Assembly (NCBI GenBank): GCA_013141055.1
Contig: JABFRS010000002.1
Coordinates: forward strand, 930,001-994,000
Source of the DNA: Cyclobacteriaceae bacterium
GTDB taxonomy: Bacteria > Bacteroidota > Bacteroidia > Cytophagales > Cyclobacteriaceae
Reading direction: 5' to 3'
Length of the DNA stretch: 64,000 bases
Part shown: positions 32,643 through 40,373 of the stretch, one piece after another
Numbering within the stretch: the stretch's first letter is position 1
Layout: every line of letters starts with the position of its first letter
Translations under genes and position numbers: made by a program
Notes under the pieces: model-generated
The model's database searches: none
What the model was told of the DNA's origin: nothing
The model's input: the letters and a program-made list of their open reading frames with translations, nothing else

Positions 32643-33464
32643 CTAAACTCTCGCACGCCGAGATCTGGGCTGCTTTTTTTCGTGATTTCTGTCACCTTCG
32701 TCCATATCTTCCTGCTTTCGCGTCTCCTTCTTGTCCTTCGACTTCTCCTGTTCCTTTCCCTTTTCAGGCTCCTCCTTCACTTCCTTTCTTTCAATCCCCT
32801 GGAATACCTTCTGCATCTTGGCATCATAGAGATTCAGGGTCTTGAACTGTGGATTCGCCTCGATGTGCATTTTATCTTCTTTGCCTTCCCCGACGAAAGT
32901 CACCTGATGGACGTTGCCCTTTTCAAGGGATTTCATAATCTTAAGTTTGTCGTCGTTACTTGAGAGTTCCTTGATCGGGTAGCGATTGAGGACTGCCTCC
33001 AGGTCATAACCGTAGCCCGAATGGAACTGCTTCACCTTGAAGTTGTCGTTCTTGTCCTTTTCCTTGAAGTCAAGCTGGAGCCAGGCGTTGAACGGCTGAC
33101 CTTCCTTGTTTGTCAGGTCTTTATTGACTGATCGGCCACTCAGAAGGTTATAAGCTTCCTTGGCTGTCATTCCTGAGTTCTTGGTAATGTAGAAGGTCTG
33201 TGACTTATCCTGGGATGAATCTTCGCCCCGAAGCGTCGCCTGGTACCGGTTGAAGAAGTACATATCCGTTTGATCGGACTTCTTAAAATCGAGCTTGTAA
33301 TCCACCTTATCGGTGACTGCGTCTCGTTTGAACTCACCCTGGAGCGAAAGCTGGAATTCAGCCGGTTGTTCTTTGATCCTCGCCTCAAGGTCGGTATTGA
33401 GTTTCTCACCGAAACCCATGTACTTGAGACCGTCTCTTAAAAATTCAAAATTCTTGGTGTTCAT
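32643..33464 (-). CDS. DUF3945-like conjugative-element protein
   Basis: The ATG at 33464 (273 residues) fits relatives that begin MNT(K/Q)NFE and carries the CAAAACGTTTATG context. Residues 1-220 are a conserved domain typical of Bacteroidetes elements (LRDGLKYMGFGEKLNTDLEA, VDYKLDFKKSDQTDMYFFNR, KEAYNLLSGRSVNKDLTNKE, VTFVGEGKEDKMHIEANPQF). The last 50 residues are Lys/Glu-rich and disordered. No enzymatic motif is seen. It is the last gene before the terminator, 50 bp after traN. The function is unknown; relatives accompany transfer or topoisomerase genes. Confidence 0.8.
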   Translation of the reverse strand: MNTKNFEFLRDGLKYMGFGEKLNTDLEARIKEQPAEFQLSLQGEFKRDAVTDKVDYKLDFKKSDQTDMYFFNRYQATLRGEDSSQDKSQTFYITKNSGMTAKEAYNLLSGRSVNKDLTNKEGQPFNAWLQLDFKEKDKNDNFKVKQFHSGYGYDLEAVLNRYPIKELSSNDDKLKIMKSLEKGNVHQVTFVGEGKEDKMHIEANPQFKTLNLYDAKMQKVFQGIERKEVKEEPEKGKEQEKSKDKKETRKQEDMDEGDRNHEKKQPRSRRARV

Positions 33465-33514
33465 AAACGTTTTGTTTAATAGTTTGTAATAATGATTTAA
33501 ATCTGAAAGCATCG

Positions 33515-34354
33515 TTATTCAAGTAGCCTGGCGTTGACGATCGTTCTGTTTTTGATGTTCATGTTAAAGTGCCGTCCTCCGTTTTGTTCGAACAATTCGA
33601 CTTGTAGGTATTTAGCCTCTGGGATGGTGAATTTTTGCAAGGCGTAAACAATGTCAGTCGAAGAATTTCCCTTTACTTCCTTGTCATTGCCATAGATATG
33701 GAGTGGCCTGATCTCAATTTCCTGAGAGGCTGTTCTTTTTATCCGGGCTTTATCCCGGATATAGAATTTCAGAAAATCTATGTCATAGTCAATGTTTGAG
33801 CGGTTGACTATCCGGAAGTGATAAAACATGACATCGCTTTTAATGTAGATACCCAGAAGCGTTATGACCATCTTGTTACCGCTTTCGCTGACTCCGAGTA
33901 TTCTTCGTTTGTCTTTGGCTATTCCTGCTGAATAGTTCTCTATGTCCGTTTCGGTTAACGCCGATTGAAAGATCAGTGGGTCAACTGGAGGGTCGGCCAA
34001 TTGATCAGTAACCATTGTCAGGCTGGTTGGTTGCTCTGAATAGTTCACGGTAAAATGATGAAGCACCCCATCGGCGGTGATCACTGTAAGATTGGTTTGC
34101 GGAAAATCCCGCCTCGCGGCTTTTACCTGAAGAACGTTTTCAACTCCTTTTGCCTTTTGCGCCAGTACATCCCGACTTCCCCGGTCCACACTTTTGATGA
34201 CAGCGGCGAAGACGATCGTGGACGTCTTGTTAAAAGTCACTTCCACGTTTTGCGTTTCCATATTGGATTGGCATTTTGCGTTTAATGCTAGGGCGACCAC
34301 CAGGCACCAGCCCAGTAGAAACCTTGTAATGAGATTATTCAAATAGTATTGCAT
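33515..34354 (-). CDS. traN: TraN, VirB9-like outer-membrane component of the conjugation channel
   Basis: The 279-residue product has a signal sequence (FLLGWCLVVALALNAKCQ) and the TraN pattern: VEVTFNKTSTIVFAAVIKSV near residue 38, FPQTNLTVITADGVLHHFTV, and the C-terminal domain VNRSNIDYDIDFLKFYIRDK and LFEQNGGRHFNMNIKNRTIV. TraN is the VirB9-like protein forming the outer-membrane core complex with TraM. It follows the 36-residue peptide gene and is followed by the DUF3945 gene after 50 bp. Confidence 0.92.
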   Translation of the reverse strand: MQYYLNNLITRFLLGWCLVVALALNAKCQSNMETQNVEVTFNKTSTIVFAAVIKSVDRGSRDVLAQKAKGVENVLQVKAARRDFPQTNLTVITADGVLHHFTVNYSEQPTSLTMVTDQLADPPVDPLIFQSALTETDIENYSAGIAKDKRRILGVSESGNKMVITLLGIYIKSDVMFYHFRIVNRSNIDYDIDFLKFYIRDKARIKRTASQEIEIRPLHIYGNDKEVKGNSSTDIVYALQKFTIPEAKYLQVELFEQNGGRHFNMNIKNRTIVNARLLE

Positions 34355-34402
34355 GTCGAATATTTTTAACGTTTATAAAAAATGGAACTGAGTGAAAAGG
34401 AA

Positions 34403-34421
34403 GGGACGGCAACGCCGTCCC
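34403..34421 (-). other. Hairpin GGGACGGC-AAC-GCCGTCCC between the 36-residue gene and traN
   Basis: An 8 bp perfect GC stem with a three-base loop lies 6 bp after the stop of the small gene. On the minus strand it is followed by TTCCTTTTCACTC, a weak T-rich tail. It could be a partial terminator, lowering traN expression, or an mRNA stabiliser. Confidence 0.5.
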
Positions 34422-34427
34422 CGGCCC

Positions 34428-34538
34428 TTACAATAAAATAATCAGTAGGATGATTGGCGCCGCTGCGCCAAGTGCGCCCACGGCTGCACCGAACAATCCC
34501 GCTATCGCGCCAAATAAGGCTCCAATGAATAATAGCAT
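34428..34538 (-). CDS. 36-residue hydrophobic Gly/Ala peptide
   Basis: ATG at 34538 to TAA at 34428 encodes MLLFIGALFGAIAG followed by LFGAAVGALGAAAP and IILLIILL, an uncharged Gly/Ala/Leu peptide able to form one or two membrane segments with GxxxG-like spacing. It sits in the 342 bp between traM and traN, a gap otherwise empty in a tight operon. A hairpin follows its stop. Larger frames crossing it on both strands (34366-34635, 34450-34737) are less plausible. It may be a small assembly factor for the transfer complex. Confidence 0.6.
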   Translation of the reverse strand: MLLFIGALFGAIAGLFGAAVGALGAAAPIILLIILL

Positions 34539-34696
34539 AGTTGTAATGTTTAAAATTGTTGGAATGAGACACCGAAATCAGTTCATCCGGGATTGGACTA
34601 TTCGCATTTCTCAGCATAAGAGGCACAATCCCCATAGTATCCTTTCGCTAATCCATATAACTTTGATTGTATTTCGTTTTTTGCGTGTACCAATTC

Positions 34697-36022
34697 TCAG
34701 TTGGCATCCATCAGGAAGATCTTATAGCCAGCCTTGATTGTCACTTTGATCTGCTTGACCTTCTTACTAAAGAGTCCTTTGGCGGCCTGAAGACCAGCAC
34801 TCGCGGCTTGTGCGCTTAGCGACTGGTCCATTGTCATGAATTGAAGGCTTTGCATTGTCTGATCGGAAGATTGCTTGGCGGCATCACGGGTAATCGCGCC
34901 AGGAATGTAAATTCCCTGAAGGCCATCCAGGTCATAGGCGGAAAGAGAAACAGGGAATAGTGAATTATTATCACGGATGGAGTTAATAGCGATAGTCAGT
35001 CTTTCTCCGTTGATTGCTGCGGTCCCGTAAACGAATTGATCTTTGGGGATGAGCCTGCCGTTAACATAGACGTCGGTAAGGAGTCGCATTTTTACCGTTG
35101 ATCCAGCTACGATCTCCTGTGTGTCGTGTATAATGGCTTCAATGGCGTTACCCGCTTTTTGTTCCTGTGAGTTCTCATCGTCGAGGCTATAAAATTGGTT
35201 TTGTCTTGCCCCAACCGAAAAAGCCCTGCTTAGTAACACTGCGGAATCCTCAACAATCGCTTGTGATCCATTGGAGCCTTTGATCATGGAAATGTTTTCC
35301 TCAACGTGCGATGTTTCAACCGGAAAGACCTTTCCCTTCTTAAGCTCACTTTGTTCCTTGATCTTATTACGGACTCTGTCGGGATGCTGTATATCAAGAA
35401 TCTTGTCCAACATGCCGCCTAGCTTTTGCATTTCAGGATCTTCAGCATCACCGGACTTCATCATTTCCATCATCTGCTCCAACTTTTGTACATCCGACGA
35501 GAACTGGGGATCAGGCACATTTTCTGAATTTGTTACTTCGGATTTATTACTGACTTGCGGCTCCTTTGCCTTATTCAATTCCCTGTATAATTCATCAAGC
35601 TTTTGATTGACCTTCGCTTCATTAGGATCAACGACTTCCTTTTGCTTGGCTTTCGGGTTTTTGTTTGATCGCGATTTCGCAGTGGGGGTCTGTGTTGAAG
35701 GCTCTTGCTGCCCTTCACCTGTTGGCTCATCTTCCAGGGCTTCAAGCTTGAAATAGGGATCGTTCTGTCGTTCCTCGTTAAATTTGAGAGAATCTCTTTC
35801 AGCCTTGTCATAAAGCGCCAACTTGTTCCATTGCTCATTTTCAAAATGCGCATCCGGAAGTTGAAGATTCAACCCCGCGTTCTCTGAAGTCGTGGCTGTC
35901 GGATCGGAATTCTGGCCACCACCGAGCAACCAGAAGATCACGGTAATGAAAGGCAATACCAGCATAGGCATCACCATCACAAACCTCCTTCTCTGCAAAA
36001 ATTTCTGTGTATGCGGTTTCAT
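34697..36022 (-). CDS. traM: TraM, VirB10-like channel component
   Basis: The 441-residue protein has a single N-terminal transmembrane helix (FVMVMPMLVLPFITVIFWLL, residues 15-34), a long charged and Pro/Gln-rich periplasmic spacer (about 40-270) and a conserved C-terminal domain (IIHDTQEIVAGSTVKMRLL, VYVNGRLIPKDQFVYG, SLSAYDLDGLQGIYIPGAI), the TraM family pattern. It spans the periplasm and links the inner membrane to TraN. It starts 38 bp after the TraL-position gene. Confidence 0.93.
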   Translation of the reverse strand: MKPHTQKFLQRRRFVMVMPMLVLPFITVIFWLLGGGQNSDPTATTSENAGLNLQLPDAHFENEQWNKLALYDKAERDSLKFNEERQNDPYFKLEALEDEPTGEGQQEPSTQTPTAKSRSNKNPKAKQKEVVDPNEAKVNQKLDELYRELNKAKEPQVSNKSEVTNSENVPDPQFSSDVQKLEQMMEMMKSGDAEDPEMQKLGGMLDKILDIQHPDRVRNKIKEQSELKKGKVFPVETSHVEENISMIKGSNGSQAIVEDSAVLLSRAFSVGARQNQFYSLDDENSQEQKAGNAIEAIIHDTQEIVAGSTVKMRLLTDVYVNGRLIPKDQFVYGTAAINGERLTIAINSIRDNNSLFPVSLSAYDLDGLQGIYIPGAITRDAAKQSSDQTMQSLQFMTMDQSLSAQAASAGLQAAKGLFSKKVKQIKVTIKAGYKIFLMDAN

Positions 36023-36060
36023 ATAAATTATGTTTTGTTGTTGAATAGAATTTTCTTGCG

Positions 36061-36552
36061 TTACCTCTTCATTCCTTTTTTCCTTGGAGGTATCAGGTCA
36101 AGGTGTTTTTCAAAGACTTCAAGTTGCTGCCTGGTTATTTGCTCCCAACCGTTTGATTTGTCATACGCATTCTCTGAATACTCAATGTTCCTGTTGATAA
36201 AGAGTTTACCCTCCTTGTTGGTAGCCAGGTAGAAGGACTCAAACTCTCCGTAAACTTCACCTTTCATTTTCCCGACCGGCGTTAATCGTTCTGCTTTTAT
36301 TGTGTCCATATAAATGTCTTTTGGTAGTGATATACTTTCTGTTCTCAGATATTCGGGCTTACCAGACTGTAACCCGTTTATTATTATGGCTGTGCACATA
36401 CACGCCATCGAAATGCCTAAGAGCGCGAGACTCCATTTTTTTGTCCCTGACTCCAATGCGTTGAACCTGTTGCTAAACATGCCCACTTTGGTTTTCACTG
36501 CGGACCCTATCCTTCCTGATAGATCTTCCGCCTTCTGTTTCAATTCTGTCAT
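36061..36552 (-). CDS. TraL-position membrane protein
   Basis: The ATG at 36552 overlaps the traK stop as ATGA, so the true product has 163 residues rather than 177. It has an amphipathic N-terminus (LKQKAEDLSGRIGSAVKTKV), one transmembrane helix (WSLALLGISMACMCTAIIIN, about 41-60) and a soluble C-terminal part ending in a Lys/Arg tail. Its place between traK and traM is that of traL in CTnDOT-like elements, but the sequence alone does not prove identity. Confidence 0.75.
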   Translation of the reverse strand: MTELKQKAEDLSGRIGSAVKTKVGMFSNRFNALESGTKKWSLALLGISMACMCTAIIINGLQSGKPEYLRTESISLPKDIYMDTIKAERLTPVGKMKGEVYGEFESFYLATNKEGKLFINRNIEYSENAYDKSNGWEQITRQQLEVFEKHLDLIPPRKKGMKR

Positions 36553-37181
36553 CGATTCTCGGTTTTGATATCTTTGTTTTCCAGTGTTCTCCACTTTTCG
36601 ATTAGGAAGCCGTGAGGGTTATTGTCTGAACGGGACACATTTCTTAGATACCCTTCCGTGATCAGGCTTCGTGTTACAATGGAAGTTGTGCGTATCAGCT
36701 TTTGCTTTGAGTAGCTTCTGAAATAAAATGGATACTGATTGACGTCAACCCGGATGCTATCGGTTACAATCTCCTGGCTGATATTGCCCGAGATGATGTT
36801 TGAATAGTACCGGCTTTCCTTGAGGTTGTCATATTGACGTTTCGCGGAAGCGTCTGCCAGATAAAGCGCTTTTGTCACGTTCGCCTCGATCACCCTGTCA
36901 TCCGGGTCAAGCGTAAAGAAGTAATAATGGAACATCTTCACATGATCGCGGGCCTCTACAGGAATGTTGTCCTTCCTTTCGGCGGACCAGGCTTCGAGTG
37001 CCTTTCCATTGGACAGGATGTAAATGCGTTCCTCAATGTGCATAACCATTTGGAAGCTCTTATATATAGTGTAGCCGCAGATCACTATGCATGCCATGAT
37101 CAGCGCAAATGAGAATAGCCTTATATGCCTGAATGCTGAATCAATGTTCATTAGCTGTCGGAAAATCGTCCTGTCGCTCAT
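36549..37181 (-). CDS. traK: TraK, VirB8-like inner-membrane component
   Basis: The 210-residue protein has a short cytosolic start, one transmembrane helix (FSFALIMACIVICGYTIYKS) and a periplasmic domain containing RDHVKMFHYYFFTLDPDD and SIRVDVNQYPFYFRSYSKQK, the TraK pattern. VirB8-like proteins nucleate the transfer channel. It overlaps traJ by ATGA upstream and the TraL-position gene by ATGA downstream. Confidence 0.92.
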   Translation of the reverse strand: MSDRTIFRQLMNIDSAFRHIRLFSFALIMACIVICGYTIYKSFQMVMHIEERIYILSNGKALEAWSAERKDNIPVEARDHVKMFHYYFFTLDPDDRVIEANVTKALYLADASAKRQYDNLKESRYYSNIISGNISQEIVTDSIRVDVNQYPFYFRSYSKQKLIRTTSIVTRSLITEGYLRNVSRSDNNPHGFLIEKWRTLENKDIKTENR

Positions 37182-38371
37182 TTGCCAGAGAGTTTATCGT
37201 GCATATAATCTCCTGTAGCAGGACGACTACCTTCAGTTCCGTTTCCCTGGGTCGATTGACCTGATCCCGTTGGCTGGGATTGGTTGGATGACGAATTGAA
37301 CATCGCTGATGATCCGGCTGTGACTGTGCTTACAGCGGCCATGGACCCGCCTGTGAACACATTGGATGCCTTGTAAAGAAGGGCATTGCCGCCTCCGGCG
37401 TGTACGATATAATTTGCAACGCTGGGAACAGTAAAGTATCCAACTATTCCCATCACCAGGAATATCAGGTAAGCGGTATCGTTCTCACTGAAAAATGTAT
37501 CACCGTACTTCGTCACCTGCTGAATGTCGATCCTCAGCATGTTCTCCTGTACCTTCGAAATGATCGCTCCAAAGATGTTAGCTACGGGTAGCCATAAAAA
37601 AACATTGATGTACCGGGCGATCCAGACCGTCAATGTATGTTGAAGTCCGTCAAAAACGGATATTCCAAAGATCAAAGGCCCAAGGATTGCCAGCACGATC
37701 AAGTAGAATGTTCGGATTGTATTAATGCAGAGAGCTGCAGCCTCATAGAGAATATGCAGTATCTCCGACATCCACTGTTTCACCGTGTTGCGAAAATTAT
37801 AGGATGCTTTGGCCATCGCGAACTTGATATCGTTGCCAAGCCCGTCAAGCGTTCCTTCCTCGGTGCCGTCGGGGTGAGTGTACCGATACCATTTGTCGCG
37901 GTCGCCGCTTCCGTCCGTCCCTACATACATTTGCCATGCGGGGGTCTTTTTGATCGCTTCCTCCTTTAGTTTGAGTAAATAAGCAATCGCATTGTTGGAG
38001 CCAGTCACCATTGCCGCAGTGCCCGTTACCGTAGGCTGGAGAATTCCGTTGATCATCGCGAGAACGTAGGGAAACATCATCACACAAAGACCGAGAGCAA
38101 ACGGCCTCAATAATGGATAGAAGTCGATGGGTTCGGCATTGGAAAGATGCCGCCATACCCTTGAAGAAATATACCACAGCGCTGCAAAGCCGGCGAGCCC
38201 ACGCCCAACGGCGACGAGTTGACTGCACAGAGGCAGCATTTCATAATACAGCTGGTCCAGGACACTTTGCAGGCTGTGGATCTCTCCCGTGAAGCTCTGA
38301 GCATTTAAAACGCCAGGCAAAAAGCTCACGCCGAGAAATATTATTGATGGTTTAAAATATTTTATTTTCAT
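37178..38371 (-). CDS. traJ: TraJ, VirB6-like multispanning channel protein
   Basis: The 397-residue product has a signal-like N-terminus (IIFLGVSFLPGVLNAQ) and several membrane helices (FAALWYISSRVW, FALGLCVMMFPYVLAMINGI, TFYLIVLAILGPLIFGISVF, AYLIFLVMGIVGYFTVPSV) separated by a soluble loop, as in TraJ. A Ser/Gly/Gln-rich tail follows. It is thought to form part of the inner-membrane pore. It starts 11 bp after the first TraI-like gene and overlaps traK by 4 bp. Confidence 0.93.
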   Translation of the reverse strand: MKIKYFKPSIIFLGVSFLPGVLNAQSFTGEIHSLQSVLDQLYYEMLPLCSQLVAVGRGLAGFAALWYISSRVWRHLSNAEPIDFYPLLRPFALGLCVMMFPYVLAMINGILQPTVTGTAAMVTGSNNAIAYLLKLKEEAIKKTPAWQMYVGTDGSGDRDKWYRYTHPDGTEEGTLDGLGNDIKFAMAKASYNFRNTVKQWMSEILHILYEAAALCINTIRTFYLIVLAILGPLIFGISVFDGLQHTLTVWIARYINVFLWLPVANIFGAIISKVQENMLRIDIQQVTKYGDTFFSENDTAYLIFLVMGIVGYFTVPSVANYIVHAGGGNALLYKASNVFTGGSMAAVSTVTAGSSAMFNSSSNQSQPTGSGQSTQGNGTEGSRPATGDYMHDKLSGK

Positions 38372-38382
38372 GGTCTTCGTGA

Positions 38383-39015
38383 TTAGTTGATCCCATACAA
38401 ATGATTTAGTGTTCTTACATCATTGGCCGCGCGTGCGCGTTGAATTGCCAATAGTTGAGTGCTATTATTAAAGCTTCTGAGAAAGCCTACCTTACTTTCC
38501 ATGTCATAGAAAATCCGGTCAATGGCCCTCATCCGTTCATCATCATTCATTCTTAATTTCGTGGCCGTGGTTATCATGACCAGGTCATCGATGTTCCTCA
38601 GACTGGCTGTGAATAAGTAGTTGTAGACATTTGCCATATACTCGATCTCTTGCGGAGTGAAGTGCGGATCATCACGGAACCGGTTGTAGGCATTCTTGTA
38701 TTCCTTGACAAGCAATTTTTGGTAATCGATGATGTAGGGTATTCTCTTGTAATTCCTGACAGCCGGATTTACAGCAAAAAGTCCATCAAGGAATAATTGA
38801 TGAATTGTGTAATTGCCCTCTGAAATATTTTTGATCGTGGTGTAACCCTTGTCGAGTATTTTATAGCCGACGTACATATTGTCGAGTATCTTCTCAAGCT
38901 CCTGGAGTTTCTCCCAGTTCAATAGCAGCTGTTGTGCCTCGTCGGATTGTCCAAAGGATCTGATTGTCCCAATGAGGCTCATTAAAACTGTCAGTATTAT
39001 TGTCATCCGGTTCAT
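38383..39015 (-). CDS. TraI-like exported transfer protein, paralogue 3
   Basis: The 210-residue protein has a signal peptide (TIILTVLMSLIGTIRSFGQ) and a helical body with VNPAVRNYKRIPYIIDYQKL, DDPHFTPQEIEYMANVYNYL, RMNDDERMRAIDRIFYDME and a final QRARAANDVRTLNHLYG. Two neighbouring genes share this order (FTP/FTR-x-E-I, M-x-D-x-R, x-A-x-x-x-x-E/V-x-x-L). Position directly before traJ and length match TraI of CTnDOT-like elements. It is periplasmic by signal. The role in transfer is not known. Confidence 0.8.
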   Translation of the reverse strand: MNRMTIILTVLMSLIGTIRSFGQSDEAQQLLLNWEKLQELEKILDNMYVGYKILDKGYTTIKNISEGNYTIHQLFLDGLFAVNPAVRNYKRIPYIIDYQKLLVKEYKNAYNRFRDDPHFTPQEIEYMANVYNYLFTASLRNIDDLVMITTATKLRMNDDERMRAIDRIFYDMESKVGFLRSFNNSTQLLAIQRARAANDVRTLNHLYGIN

Positions 39016-39024
39016 AGGGTATTC

Positions 39025-39666
39025 TTAAAGTGTCTCGTAGTTCTTCCTGAGCAATTCAGTTTCCTTTTCTTCCTTGGCCCTTTCCATTAAAATCACCTGA
39101 ACGTCACCTCCGAAGGCGCGAACGAACCCGCACCTGTCATTCATCTCATCGTAGATCTTATCAATGCGATGAATCCTCTCGTCGTCTGTCATTTCGGTCT
39201 TATAAGGTTGAATGATTGTTAGCAGCTCAGAAATGGAGGCGTCGCAATAAAACACCATGTTGGTGTGAACCTGCGCGATATACCTGATCTCCTCAGGCGT
39301 GAAATGCTTGTTGCCGGAACAGAAATTGTAAACCCTTCCTAACTCGCGGCTGATAAAGATCTGGAAGGCAATGATGTCAGCCACCTTTGCCGTGTTCCTG
39401 ATTGCCGGGTTCACATTCTTGAGCGAGCTAAAGAAATCACGATCAAGGTTGAAACTCCCATTCTTGATGTTTTCGATGGTGTTGAGACCATTGTGCACTA
39501 TCGTATATCCCTTTTTGAGATAGTCGAGATATACGTGAAGGGCGGCGATCTGCTGAACGAGATATTTCTTTTGCGTTTTCTTCTGCCTGAACCATTCGTC
39601 CAAGGTCTGGGCTTTCACATTGTGGAACAGCAGTACTGCGATACATATCAATAGTATGTGTTTCAT
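39025..39666 (-). CDS. TraI-like exported transfer protein, paralogue 2
   Basis: The ATG at 39666 (213 residues) gives the signal peptide KHILLICIAVLLFHNVKAQ and starts 4 bp after the preceding gene; the longer frame would overlap it. Shared motifs are VNPAIRNTAKVADIIAFQIF, NKHFTPEEIRYIAQVHTNM, MTDDERIHRIDKIYDEMND and ERAKEEKETELLRKNYE. It is a tandem duplicate of its neighbours, with moderate divergence. Confidence 0.8.
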   Translation of the reverse strand: MKHILLICIAVLLFHNVKAQTLDEWFRQKKTQKKYLVQQIAALHVYLDYLKKGYTIVHNGLNTIENIKNGSFNLDRDFFSSLKNVNPAIRNTAKVADIIAFQIFISRELGRVYNFCSGNKHFTPEEIRYIAQVHTNMVFYCDASISELLTIIQPYKTEMTDDERIHRIDKIYDEMNDRCGFVRAFGGDVQVILMERAKEEKETELLRKNYETL

Positions 39667-39670
39667 AGCT

Positions 39671-40363
39671 TTATTCGGTTGGTAATCCATAAAGTTTCCT
39701 GACAGCGTCCACCTCTTGCTGGTTCTTGGCTCTATTAAGGCTCAGTTGGATATTCTGGTTATTGAATTGCTGGAGATCGTCGTAGTTCTTTTCAATACCC
39801 TCGCTGGCCTTGTTGATGATCTCCAGTCGTTTGGCATCAGACATTTGTGTCTTGTAGGAATTAATTACCAGCAGTATCTGATCGAGGTTATAAAGGCTAT
39901 CGTTCAGGATGCCGGTGTAGACTACATAGATGTAATCAATCTCGGACCGCGTAAAATGCTTGTCCTGACTTACCATCTGCCAGGTGAACTTATACTGCGC
40001 AACAAGTTGCTTCTGACGCTGAATAGCAAGGGCTATCCGGTGATAATTGGCCAGGTTGTTCCTTATCTGCCAGAGTTCATCATAATACTTCTTGTAGAGT
40101 TGCCTTTGCTTTTCAGTCCATTGAGCGATTTCGTCAAGCTTGAATTGAGATAGCTTGTTCTCCAATACCTTTTGAGCATTTTGAAGCCAGATCGTCTTGT
40201 TCTGGATTCGCTGGATCATGAGGTCAACGGCCTTGATAACTTTGATCACGGCTTGCCTGATTATTTCGAGGATTGCAATTGCCTTTGCTTCACGCACAGG
40301 TGTTGCCACAAGTGTTATCGTTCCCAAAAGCGTGATAAAAAGTGATTTCCTGAATCGATTCAT
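39671..40363 (-). CDS. TraI-like exported transfer protein, paralogue 1
   Basis: The open frame reaches 40588 but overlaps traG; the ATG at 40363 starts 10 bp after the traG stop and gives a signal peptide (RKSLFITLLGTITLVATPVREAKA), so the product is 230 residues. Shared motifs are DKHFTRSEIDYIYVVYTGIL, QMSDAKRLEIINKASEGIE and NRAKNQQEVDAVRKLYG. The N-terminal part is a long helical region (IQRIQNKTIWLQNAQKVLEN). Related proteins are sometimes annotated TerB-like. Confidence 0.8.
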   Translation of the reverse strand: MNRFRKSLFITLLGTITLVATPVREAKAIAILEIIRQAVIKVIKAVDLMIQRIQNKTIWLQNAQKVLENKLSQFKLDEIAQWTEKQRQLYKKYYDELWQIRNNLANYHRIALAIQRQKQLVAQYKFTWQMVSQDKHFTRSEIDYIYVVYTGILNDSLYNLDQILLVINSYKTQMSDAKRLEIINKASEGIEKNYDDLQQFNNQNIQLSLNRAKNQQEVDAVRKLYGLPTE

Positions 40364-40373
40364 AAGTGTGCTT

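Noticed and set aside
34366-34737. Larger frames on both strands between traM and traN
   Set aside because: They cross the hairpin and overlap the traM end; the 36-residue frame is cleaner.
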